NCBI GenBank assembly: GCA_049602155.1
Contig: JBMYRH010000010.1
Coordinates: forward strand, 124,001-188,000
Reading direction: 5' to 3'
Length of the DNA stretch: 64,000 bases
Source of the DNA: JBMYRH01 sp049602155
Lineage (GTDB): Bacteria; Myxococcota_A; UBA9042; PHBI01; JBMYRH01
How positions within the stretch are numbered: position 1 is the first letter of the stretch; every line of letters starts with the position of its first letter. The position numbers and the translations under genes were made by a program. The notes below the pieces were generated by a model. It saw only the letters and a list, made by a program, of their open reading frames with translations, did not search any database and was not told the origin of the DNA. Positions 1-7,948 of this stretch are shown here, piece after piece.

Positions 1-2142
1 GTTGTCGAAGGGCTGGAACCAAAACTCGATGGTGTAGCTGGGGACCCCCTCGTCGAGGAAGTTCGGGACCTCAATGCAGCTCTCACCATCCAACTCGGCG
101 GCCTTGGAGCCGCAGAGCGCGACCCCACAATCTGGGAGCGTGACGTGCTGACAGCCCTCTTCGTCATCACAGGAGTCCGTGGTGCACGGGTCGCCATCGT
201 CGCAATTCACGCTGGGTTCACTCGGGACGCAGAGGCCGTCATGACACACCCCAGAGGTGGCACAGGCGCTTGGGGGGGGGCACGGGCTCCCGTCCATCGT
301 CGGGTCGGGGTTGGCCACGCAGCCGCTCTCTGGATCGCACGCGTCCGTGGTGCACGGGTTGCCGTCGTCACAGTTGGCGTTGTCGCAGTCGAAGCCCTCG
401 TCTTCACAGAGGACCGTGCACTCGAAGAAGTCGACGTAGCATTGGTCGTTGGCGCCTCGGATGTAGCGCAGCTCTTCGTCAGAGGAGACGGTGACGCACT
501 GAGTCACCCAGGCACCTTGGTCGTTTTTACTGCTGGTGGTGGGGAAGCTCGCCAAGGCGGTCCAGGCGTTGCCGTCGATGGACCCGTCGATGAAGGCCAC
601 GTCCTCACAGCCTGACGAGAAGCCGGGCTGGATGCAGCACTCGACTTGGAGGCCGACCTCGACTTGGCCGAGATCGACCACGTGGCCGCTCTTGTGCGCC
701 CCAGTGGGGTCCTCGGCGAAGCAGCAGCAGCCGTCACTGTCGAGGTCGTTGACCTGTCCACAGTTGGCGATCGTGTCGCCGTCGACGCAGGCGGGGGGTG
801 GGTTGCAGGCCTCGGTCTCGGCCCAAGGGCCTGGCTCACACAGGCCGCCCAGGCAGCTGTCGTCCAGGGTGCAGGGGTTGCCATCGTCGCAGCTCCCCTC
901 GGTCGGCTCGTTCAGGCAGCCCGTTGCCTCATCGCAGGTGTCGAGAGTACAAGGGTTGCCGTCGTCGCAGTCTAGCCCTGCGTCAGGGACGCAGATCCCG
1001 GCGACACATGCGCCTTCGTTGGAGCAGCTCGCCTCGGCGGGGACGCACGGGGTGCCCTCGAGGACCTCGGATGGGTCGTTGGTGCAGCTGCCGTCGTTGG
1101 GGTCGCATAGATCTGCAGTGCACGGGTTGCCATCGTCACAACTGACGGTCTCGCTGGGGACGCACTGCTGGTCGACATCACAGGTCTCCCCGCTGGTGCA
1201 TGGGTTATCATCATTACAGGCCGCCCCGTTGGGCAACGCGACACCCACGCAGCCCTCCCCCGGGACACACGAGGCGGAGCTCTCACAGGGACCTTGGACG
1301 CACTGGACTAAGTCCCCACCGACGCAGGCACCGAGCTCACAGTGGTCGTCCATCGTGCACTCATCGTCATCGTCGCACTGCCCGGTTAGGAGGAACGTGT
1401 GGATGACCTCTCCCTTGTCGCACTTGTCCTCTGTGCAGGGGTTCTGGTCATCCAAGTCCAGCGGTGGGCTCAAGATGCATTGCCCGGCGATGCAGCTGTC
1501 CCCCGTTGTGCAGTCATTGGTGGAGTAATCGCAGGGGAAGCCGTCTGGGGCGTCATCATTGCTGCAGGTCACGGTGTCCCCGTCACAGCTGCAGACATCC
1601 AGGGTGCAGCTGTTGTCGTCGTCGCAAGACTTCGGACTCCCGACGCACTTCAAGCCGTAGTCGGCGCATCCGGGGTCGCTCTCTGGGTCGCAGGCGAGGC
1701 AAGCGTCCGCCAAGGTGCAGCAGTCCGCATCGCTGCAGGCGTCCCCTTCGTTGCGGGGGGCGCAGGTCACGCCCTCCTTGGGATCACAGGTGCAGACCTG
1801 ACATGGGTCGTCGTTGCCCGTGATGTCCGCGCCGCCGCCACATTGGCCGTCGCTCTGGCAGGTCTCGCCCTCGGTGCAGGCGGAGCCATCGTCACACGGG
1901 TCACCGACTTGGGCGATTTGCCGGCAGGTCCCATCGACGGTGCAGATGCCCTCTGTGCACGGGTTGCCGTCGTCACAGTCATCGGTCGCCACGCACTCTG
2001 AGCCATCTGGTGTAGGTGTGGTCGCATCATCGCCCGCCACGGCGACGTCCTCGGTCCCGCCTATCCCCGGAGTCTCCGCCGCTGAGCAGGCTGCTGCTAC
2101 GAGCCCACAGAGCACTATGAATATTAGCCGTCTCGTCATCAT
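1..2142 (-). CDS. Cysteine-rich lipoprotein with LamG-like domain, C-terminus cut by window edge
   Basis: This gene is open on the minus strand from the start codon to position 1, so about 714 codons are visible and the 3' end is missing. The N-terminus is a lipoprotein signal ending VAAAC (Cys19). The body is dozens of short modules of the type CDDGNPCT...C, seen in many myxobacterial surface proteins. A non-repeat insert lies at about residues 490-570 (plus positions 430-670). The last visible residues (CIEVPNF...YTIEFWF) look like the beginning of a LamG/concanavalin domain. Two ATGs are adjacent (2142 and 2139). GGGAGG at 2145-2150 is better spaced for 2139. Role unknown; probably a surface-anchored binding or structural protein. 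Confidence 0.8.
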   Translation of the reverse strand, partial: MMTRRLIFIVLCGLVAAACSAAETPGIGGTEDVAVAGDDATTPTPDGSECVATDDCDDGNPCTEGICTVDGTCRQIAQVGDPCDDGSACTEGETCQSDGQCGGGADITGNDDPCQVCTCDPKEGVTCAPRNEGDACSDADCCTLADACLACDPESDPGCADYGLKCVGSPKSCDDDNSCTLDVCSCDGDTVTCSNDDAPDGFPCDYSTNDCTTGDSCIAGQCILSPPLDLDDQNPCTEDKCDKGEVIHTFLLTGQCDDDDECTMDDHCELGACVGGDLVQCVQGPCESSASCVPGEGCVGVALPNGAACNDDNPCTSGETCDVDQQCVPSETVSCDDGNPCTADLCDPNDGSCTNDPSEVLEGTPCVPAEASCSNEGACVAGICVPDAGLDCDDGNPCTLDTCDEATGCLNEPTEGSCDDGNPCTLDDSCLGGLCEPGPWAETEACNPPPACVDGDTIANCGQVNDLDSDGCCCFAEDPTGAHKSGHVVDLGQVEVGLQVECCIQPGFSSGCEDVAFIDGSIDGNAWTALASFPTTSSKNDQGAWVTQCVTVSSDEELRYIRGANDQCYVDFFECTVLCEDEGFDCDNANCDDGNPCTTDACDPESGCVANPDPTMDGSPCPPPSACATSGVCHDGLCVPSEPSVNCDDGDPCTTDSCDDEEGCQHVTLPDCGVALCGSKAAELDGESCIEVPNFLDEGVPSYTIEFWFQPFDN

Positions 2143-2249
2143 CGCCTCCCGCTCAGCTTGGGGCTGGGTCACGTGATAGCAGACCGCAAAATGAGTGCGG
2201 TTGCAATGTGATGATGGGCAGGACCCATTGGCCTCAGCACAACAGAGCG

Positions 2250-4259
2250 CTAGTCGCAGTCCTCAGGACAGAGGCCCGGGTTCGCTTGCTCCACAGCGTC
2301 ACAGATGCCATCCGGACACTTGGGGTTTTGACCGCCGCCCCCTGGGCCACCGCCCCCTGGGCCTCCTCCTCCTGGGCCGCCGTTGCCGCAGCTGCCCTCG
2401 CCGTTGGACGAGGAGGCTGCGCTCCCATCGAGCTGGGCTGCGATGGCGGCGCGGCGCTCGGTCACGAAGGTCGTTAAACCGATGGCGTTCCCGACGTCGC
2501 TGTGGATCGCGGTCTCGAAGTCTTGTGTGCTAAAGAACTTCTCGGTGTCCGCCTCGACATAAGGGCGAATCAAGGTCGCCGCGGCCTCGATATTCGCGGC
2601 GATGACGGCGTCACTGAAGGGGCCACCGTCGGCGATGAACTCGGCCAAATGGGCGTGGTACAGGTCCACGGATGTGGGGTCGGTCAGGACCCGCTCAGCC
2701 ATCGGCTTGGTGGCGAGGGCGCCACAAGTCGGATCGTCGATGAGGAGCCCGATGATCTCGGCTCGGCTGCACCCACAGGTGAAGTTCCCGAAGGCCTCGT
2801 TGAGGTCCCAAGGGATGGGCGTGAAGACCCCGTCGACCTCATACACATAATAGTTGTGGCCGTTGCCAGAGTAGCTGTCGAGGTTCACTAACAAGCTGTT
2901 GAGCGCCAGGTAGCGGATCATCATGTCGACGTCCAAGACCGTGGTGACGTCTGCGTCCCCGTTGATCACCTCGAGGAGCGCGATGAACGCGCTGTAGTCG
3001 CTGGTCTCCTCGTTGCTCTGCAGCTCGACGCCGTCGTAATCCGTGAACGCATCGCCCTGCCATTGCAGGTGTCCGTCGGGCCAATCCGGCTTGTAGAGGT
3101 CCCCTTCATCATCATCGAACCAACGCTCGATGAACTCACTGTCGACATGCTCGACCAGGGTGTAGACACCCAAGTGTTGCCCGTTGACGGTGACGTCCGC
3201 GAATGACGTGCGGGGTGCAGGGAGCCCGATATCGGTCGCGAGGCGGTAGCCGATATGCTCGCGGAGCAGGCTGGGGTCCTTGAAGCCGTTGTTGAGGTTG
3301 AATTTCTTCAGCCCACAGAGCTTCTGTCCGTCGACGTAGCGGTTCATGTCGAGCTTCCAGCTGTAGCGGTTACTGCTCTGGTTATTCGCCACTGAGTTCA
3401 GGCTTGAATTACCCTTGGTGCGGACGGCGATTTGCTCAGTTGTCACGCCATCGATGGTCACGTTCGCTTCGTAGTAGGTCTCTGACGCTGGAGAGGCCAA
3501 GACGGCTTGCCAGTCGCTGTCCGAGAACACCACCTGAATGCTCAGGACGTGATCACTCGGGAAGAGGTCACAGTCGTCGTCCTCAACCACGACCTCGGGC
3601 TTGTCACCCTCCCACGCGACGTTGGGCGCCCCAGGGGTCGGCGTCAGCAGCGCGATGTCCGCGGCACCGTCAGGCAGTCGGCCCCAGCTCGTCCCCTCTG
3701 GGGTGTCACCCTCTTCCCAATCGAGGCTGTCGATTGTCTCTCCGTCACGGGCCAGCCAGACGCCGTCGTCACCCCCAAGCTTCCAAGGGACCGATGGAAC
3801 AGCTGGGCCGCCGTCGTCCACGGCCATGATGACGAAGAACTGGCCAGGCTCTACGACCACCTCGGGCAGCATGACAGGGGCGTGATCGGGGTTGTCGTCC
3901 ACGAGGGTGTAGTCGCTCAGCGTGACCGCTTGGTCACCCACCACGTAGAGCTCGATCCAGTCGTTGCCGCCGTCTGCGGCCGCCGCCACGATCTCATTGA
4001 TGACGAGCCCCTGTGCCCCGTCGGCAGGGGGCCCCTCGGCGTCAGGTCCCTCGTCTTCGGTGTCATCCTCAGCGATCGCGTCTTCCGCAGTGTCCGCCAG
4101 AGGTTGCTCGCCTTGAGCCGCGTCACTCTCCGTCGCGCTGGTGTCCTCCGCTGCGGCGGGCTCGCCCTCGGGGTCTTCAGTTCCTGCCGTCTCTCCACAA
4201 GCTCCGACCAGCCCGGAAGAGATAATCGAAGCGATGAGCAAGGTGCGAGTGAGGCGCAT
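2250..4259 (-). CDS. CotH-family lipoprotein with lamin-tail domain
   Basis: 669 aa. The signal peptide has a lipobox (VGAC, Cys21), followed by an acidic Asp/Glu/Ala-rich linker to about residue 80. A lamin-tail-like domain follows (VINEI...DWIELY, about 85-190). A CotH kinase-like domain spans about 240-590, with RTKGNSS, a LREHIGYRLA helix, VNGQHLGVYTLVEHV and PWDLNEAFGNF. The last motif is the conserved PWD-x-N/D segment of the CotH family, whose characterised members phosphorylate proteins outside the cytoplasm. A Gly/Pro-rich linker and a small Cys tail (CPDGICD...CPEDCD) end the protein. It follows the unknown gene at 4420-5250 on the same strand after about 160 bp, so it may have its own promoter. 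Kinase activity is inferred from family membership only. Confidence 0.85.
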   Translation of the reverse strand: MRLTRTLLIASIISSGLVGACGETAGTEDPEGEPAAAEDTSATESDAAQGEQPLADTAEDAIAEDDTEDEGPDAEGPPADGAQGLVINEIVAAAADGGNDWIELYVVGDQAVTLSDYTLVDDNPDHAPVMLPEVVVEPGQFFVIMAVDDGGPAVPSVPWKLGGDDGVWLARDGETIDSLDWEEGDTPEGTSWGRLPDGAADIALLTPTPGAPNVAWEGDKPEVVVEDDDCDLFPSDHVLSIQVVFSDSDWQAVLASPASETYYEANVTIDGVTTEQIAVRTKGNSSLNSVANNQSSNRYSWKLDMNRYVDGQKLCGLKKFNLNNGFKDPSLLREHIGYRLATDIGLPAPRTSFADVTVNGQHLGVYTLVEHVDSEFIERWFDDDEGDLYKPDWPDGHLQWQGDAFTDYDGVELQSNEETSDYSAFIALLEVINGDADVTTVLDVDMMIRYLALNSLLVNLDSYSGNGHNYYVYEVDGVFTPIPWDLNEAFGNFTCGCSRAEIIGLLIDDPTCGALATKPMAERVLTDPTSVDLYHAHLAEFIADGGPFSDAVIAANIEAAATLIRPYVEADTEKFFSTQDFETAIHSDVGNAIGLTTFVTERRAAIAAQLDGSAASSSNGEGSCGNGGPGGGGPGGGGPGGGGQNPKCPDGICDAVEQANPGLCPEDCD

Positions 4260-4419
4260 GGGGACTCATGGTGTGAGAGGGCTCGGCACGTGATGACGTC
4301 ATGTCAGTGACGACGCTGTTATATGCCGCTCTTGCGCCTCTTGTTAAATTGAACGCCTCGCTACCCTTGAGCGGTTGAGCGTGGTGTCTCAATGCCTCCC
4401 TGTGGCAGAGGGGCGGCCC

Positions 4420-5250
4420 TTAGAGGTCGTCGCAGGGGTTCCCTAGCCGCAACCCGTCGTAGACGCCCAGGTCGCGGTAGATCAGCTGAGCGTTCATCCC
4501 GACAGGCACGTTGGTCAGTGGCTTGCGTGAGCGACCCTTGATCCAGACCAGGCTCTTTTCCGCCCTGTCCCGTCCAGCGTTGTGCACCAAGCGGAGGCGC
4601 CCTCGCTTACTGGCGAAGATATCCCCCTCGGTGTCGCTCACGATGTTGACCAGTGGGACGCGCTTCATGTTACCCCGATGCCCCGTGTAGAGGTGAAAGT
4701 CGAAGTTATCGGGGGGGGTCCGAGCGCGGTCCACGTAGTAGTAGATGCCTTCGTCGTCGCGTGCCAGGAGGTAGGCGCGGCGCTGCCATTTCCTCTCAAA
4801 GAATTCGACCTTGGCTAGCATTGCGTCGCGGGCTGCGGTCTTGAGCGGCTTGAAGGTCTTCGAGCGATCGCCACAATGGACGGTGTACTGACCGTCTTTC
4901 AGGCGAAGCGCACCGTTCCGCGACTTGTGGGCCCTCGGGGACCAGAATGACACCGACAACGTCTTTTCCGAGGTGCTGCTCCCTCGTCCTTGACTCAGTT
5001 GTCGGAAGAGGTGCGTGTTGTCGCCGTAAAAAAAGAACTCACCGAGGCTCTGATTCGTCGTCGTGTATTCGAAGCTGTTCACGGCGATGTAGTTGCCTTT
5101 GTCATCCGCGAGGAGCGTGAGCAGATCACGAAAGGAGCCGGTGTCGACGCGCGGGACGTCTGGCGCGCTGGCTAGGGTTTGAGGCGAGATCACGCCGATT
5201 ATCGTGACCGCGAGGAGGCTGCAAGCTCGCTTGAGTGACGCGTTGTTCAT
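4420..5250 (-). CDS. Exported protein of unknown function
   Basis: 276 aa. It has a plausible signal peptide with a hydrophobic stretch and an LASA cleavage site near residue 28, and no lipobox. The mature part is basic and Tyr/Phe-rich with no motif I recognise. There are only two cysteines in the mature chain. Segments such as DDEGIYYYVDRAR and SDTEGDIFASKRGRLRL suggest a beta-rich fold. The ATG at 5250 is divergent from the kinase ATG at 5274, only 23 bp away, and a palindromic -10-like AGTATACT lies between them. Coding is supported by the long frame, codon use typical of its neighbours and the signal peptide. No function is proposed. Confidence 0.7.
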   Translation of the reverse strand: MNNASLKRACSLLAVTIIGVISPQTLASAPDVPRVDTGSFRDLLTLLADDKGNYIAVNSFEYTTTNQSLGEFFFYGDNTHLFRQLSQGRGSSTSEKTLSVSFWSPRAHKSRNGALRLKDGQYTVHCGDRSKTFKPLKTAARDAMLAKVEFFERKWQRRAYLLARDDEGIYYYVDRARTPPDNFDFHLYTGHRGNMKRVPLVNIVSDTEGDIFASKRGRLRLVHNAGRDRAEKSLVWIKGRSRKPLTNVPVGMNAQLIYRDLGVYDGLRLGNPCDDL

Positions 5251-5256
5251 GCTTCA

Positions 5257-5264
5257 AGTATACT
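5257..5264. promoter_or_regulatory. Palindromic -10 element, possible divergent leaderless promoters
   Basis: AGTATACT is self-complementary and gives TATACT on both strands: 5259-5264 on plus and 5262-5257 on minus. With normal -10 to start spacing, the transcripts would begin at or within a few bases of the kinase ATG (5274) and the minus-strand ATG (5250). Neither gene has a visible Shine-Dalgarno sequence. On the plus strand GTGACG (5235-5240) could serve as a -35 with an 18-bp spacer. The minus -35 is poor. Inference only. Confidence 0.35.
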
Positions 5265-5273
5265 GCTTTCGTC

Positions 5274-7484
5274 ATGACCGAAAAGCCTACCGATGCGGAT
5301 AACGACCTCGCCGTCGATGCGACCGTGAATGCGACTGACCCGCTGGCGGAGACCGGGGTGTCGTCGATTGAGTCAGATGCCACGCTGCTGGCGACTGACG
5401 CTGCAGGCGAGACCGTGGATGGCTCAGCAGAGGGGAGGAGCCCGGCCCACGCCATCGTCCCCGGGGTCGTCATCGCCGACACCTACCTCGTCGAGTCTCT
5501 TCTTGGGCAGGGCGGGATGGGGGCTGTCTGGCTCGCCTCTCATCAGCGCCTCGCCGGCCGAAAGGTCGCCATTAAGGTGCTCCACGGTGCGGCACCTGGT
5601 GATGAGCTCCTGACGCGCTTCCGCCATGAAGCGGAGGCCGCCGCGAAGATCGGGCACGCCCACATCGTCGCCACACTCGACTACAACACGCTCCCCACCG
5701 GTCAGCCCTATATCGTCATGGAGCACCTCGAGGGAGAGCCGCTGAGCGCGCGGTTGGCGAGGGGGGCTTTTGAGCCCGCTGAGGCCGTCCGATTGCTCAC
5801 GCAGATCGCCCAGGCGCTCCACGCCGCGCACCAAGCAGGCGTGGTCCACCGCGACTTGAAGCCGGACAACATCTTCTTGTGCCGCACCGATGACGCTCCC
5901 TTAGTCAAGGTGCTCGACTTCGGCATCTCCAAGGTGCGCGACTCGGACACGCTCAAGACCGCTGACGCTGTCGTGATGGGGACGCCTTGCTACATGTCGC
6001 CTGAGCAGGCCTTTGGGAAGAGCGGGGAGGCGGACGCTCGAAGCGACGTCTTCTCCCTCGGGACCATCGCCTACGAGATGGTGTGTGGCCAGCGCGCCTT
6101 TGAAGGTGATGGCCCTCTGACGACGCTCTACCAGATCGTGCACGAGGAGCCGCCGTCGCTCATTGAGCGCGCCCCGCAGGCACCGGAGTATTTGGTCACG
6201 ACCATCGAGCGCGCCCTCGCCAAGCGGCCTGAGGACCGGTTCCCAGATATGGCGACCTTCACTGCGGCGCTCCGCGATGAGGCGCCCGCCATTGCGCCGA
6301 CCGCGGCAGCCGGCGTGTTGACCCCTCAGCCTGTCTCGACAGGGGCCGCGGCGCTCTCGCCTCTGCCCGAGCCTTCGCCACCTGATCGCAGTCGCTCGGC
6401 GCTCGGCTTTGCGGTCGGGATCATGGTGGTCTGCGGCGTCGCTTGGTGGGGGTTCGCTGGGCCCTCCAGTGCGCCTCAACGCATCGTGACAGAGCCGGCG
6501 GCGCGGGTCGCCCCCTCAGCCTCACCCCCACCAACGACTCAGGGCCCTGTGAAGGCGGCCGCTCCGGCTCCGATCACCCCCACCCCGGCTCGCGCCGTCA
6601 ACGCAGTCAAGCCTGCCGTCGGTGTGGACGGGGCGCCTAAGGCGGCGTTGCCCTGCGACCTCCTGAGTCACGCGGAGCTCAGCGAAGTGTGCCCGAGCGG
6701 GTTTCGCGCGTGGTGTGGGCTCGACGGCGGTCACCTCTCCTGCTGTGCGCCGGGCCTCGTCCCCGAGGGCGACGCTGGGGTGTGCACCTGCGCCCCCGGT
6801 GGTGTGAGTGACACATCGAGCGCCTCGGGCTGTGAGCCCGGCTCAGCTGACGCCTATCGCGGGGCGCTCAGCCAGCGTCTCAAGGGGCTCGGGCCCGCGT
6901 TCAAAGCCTGCAATGATCGCGGCTTGGGGAGCAAGGCTGGGCTCAAAGGTCGCGTCATGCTGCGCTTTGATCAGCTCCCGAGTGGGGCTCCGGTGAACGC
7001 TCAGGTGGGGGCTAGCTCAATCTCCTCGGCGGCGGTTCAGCGTTGCCTACTCGATGCACTTGACGGGGTGACTTTGCCCGCTCCGGTGGACGGCGCGACG
7101 ACGGTCAGCTGGCCCCTCGTCCTCGCGCCGGACTCACCCCCGGAGGGCAAGGGTGAGGGCGCGCCCAGTGCGTCGACAGTGGGCAAGGCGTTAAAGGCCC
7201 CCAAGCACGCCTCCAAAGCGTCGCGTAAGGAGCCAGCTGCGGCCGAGCCAACGGCGTTGACTGCCGCGAAGGCTGCATTCAAGGCAGGGCGCTTTAAAGA
7301 GGCGATTCGCCAGGCGCGGAAGAGCCTCTTCGAGCGAAAGACCTCTCAGGCATACGTGGTGATGGCGAAGTCCCATTGCAGCCTCAAGAACCTCCCGGAT
7401 GCCCGGGGGGCGATCGGCCGCCTCAGCGGTGGCGCAAAGCGGAGGGCACAAGACTACTGCCGCAAGCGAGGCTTGAGCCTCTGA
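5274..7484 (+). CDS. PknB-type Ser/Thr kinase with periplasmic AgmX-like C-terminus
   Basis: 736 aa from the ATG at 5274; an upstream in-frame GTG at 5235 would overlap the divergent gene. The cytoplasmic kinase domain covers about residues 71-340. It has GQGGMG (78-83), the VAIK lysine (101), HRDLKPDN (192-199), DFG (215-217), MGTPCYMSPEQ and SDVFSLG, so all catalytic residues are present. One membrane segment lies at about 375-394. Outside are Pro/Ala-rich linkers, a cysteine cluster, and a segment (GLKGRVMLRF...AAVQRCL...PAPV) like the AgmX/TonB-C-type domain of myxobacterial proteins. A short TPR-like helical end follows. The architecture suggests a receptor kinase sensing or binding something in the envelope. 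The ligand is unknown. Confidence 0.9.
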   Translation: MTEKPTDADNDLAVDATVNATDPLAETGVSSIESDATLLATDAAGETVDGSAEGRSPAHAIVPGVVIADTYLVESLLGQGGMGAVWLASHQRLAGRKVAIKVLHGAAPGDELLTRFRHEAEAAAKIGHAHIVATLDYNTLPTGQPYIVMEHLEGEPLSARLARGAFEPAEAVRLLTQIAQALHAAHQAGVVHRDLKPDNIFLCRTDDAPLVKVLDFGISKVRDSDTLKTADAVVMGTPCYMSPEQAFGKSGEADARSDVFSLGTIAYEMVCGQRAFEGDGPLTTLYQIVHEEPPSLIERAPQAPEYLVTTIERALAKRPEDRFPDMATFTAALRDEAPAIAPTAAAGVLTPQPVSTGAAALSPLPEPSPPDRSRSALGFAVGIMVVCGVAWWGFAGPSSAPQRIVTEPAARVAPSASPPPTTQGPVKAAAPAPITPTPARAVNAVKPAVGVDGAPKAALPCDLLSHAELSEVCPSGFRAWCGLDGGHLSCCAPGLVPEGDAGVCTCAPGGVSDTSSASGCEPGSADAYRGALSQRLKGLGPAFKACNDRGLGSKAGLKGRVMLRFDQLPSGAPVNAQVGASSISSAAVQRCLLDALDGVTLPAPVDGATTVSWPLVLAPDSPPEGKGEGAPSASTVGKALKAPKHASKASRKEPAAAEPTALTAAKAAFKAGRFKEAIRQARKSLFERKTSQAYVVMAKSHCSLKNLPDARGAIGRLSGGAKRRAQDYCRKRGLSL

Positions 7485-7543
7485 GTGGGCCCTTGCTCGT
7501 CAACAGTGGACAGAGTGGAAGGGAGACTTCACACTCAGGGGCT

Positions 7544-7948
7544 ATGACGACACGTGAGGAGATATTGGCGCTCAATGAGCGCTTCTACGAGGCCTTTCGT
7601 TCTCGAGATACGGAGGCCCTCGACGGGCTCCTGGCCACGGAGCACCCTGTGGCCGTGGTGCACCCGGGTTGGCGTGCCCTGACCGGCCGTGATGCCGTCT
7701 TGGCGAGTTGGCGTGCCATCTTTCGTAACCCTCGCGCCCCTGAAGTCCACTGTGAGCACCCGGTGGTGTTGCTGATGGGCACCGTCGCGATGGTCATCTG
7801 CACCGAGCGGTTGCCCGAGGGTGCGCTGGTGGCCACGAACCTCTATGCCCAGCAGAGTGACGGTTGGCGGCTGACCCATCATCATGCGGGCCCAGGGGAG
7901 GGGGTGACCCCCGACCCTGATGAAGATCCGGAGGTGATGCTCCATTGA
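7544..7948 (+). CDS. SnoaL-like (NTF2 fold) protein
   Basis: 134 aa starting at ATG 7544 (MTTREEILALNERFYEAF). The N-terminal helix, AL.GLL pattern, HPGW.AL.GRDAVLASW and the late strand GWRLTHHHAGP are typical of SnoaL_3-type members of the NTF2-like superfamily. These are small alpha/beta cone folds used for ligand binding or as enzymes. The family gives no specific reaction. It has no signal peptide. Its end overlaps the next gene by 4 bp, suggesting co-translation with the TonB receptor. An upstream extension of the same frame to 7376 overlaps the kinase gene and is unlikely. Confidence 0.8.
   Translation: MTTREEILALNERFYEAFRSRDTEALDGLLATEHPVAVVHPGWRALTGRDAVLASWRAIFRNPRAPEVHCEHPVVLLMGTVAMVICTERLPEGALVATNLYAQQSDGWRLTHHHAGPGEGVTPDPDEDPEVMLH

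Noticed and set aside
536..1528. 330-residue plus-strand frame with VHGLPSSQ-type repeats
   Set aside because: It is the antisense of the CDDGNPCT repeats in the minus-strand lipoprotein; low complexity and no RBS or signal.
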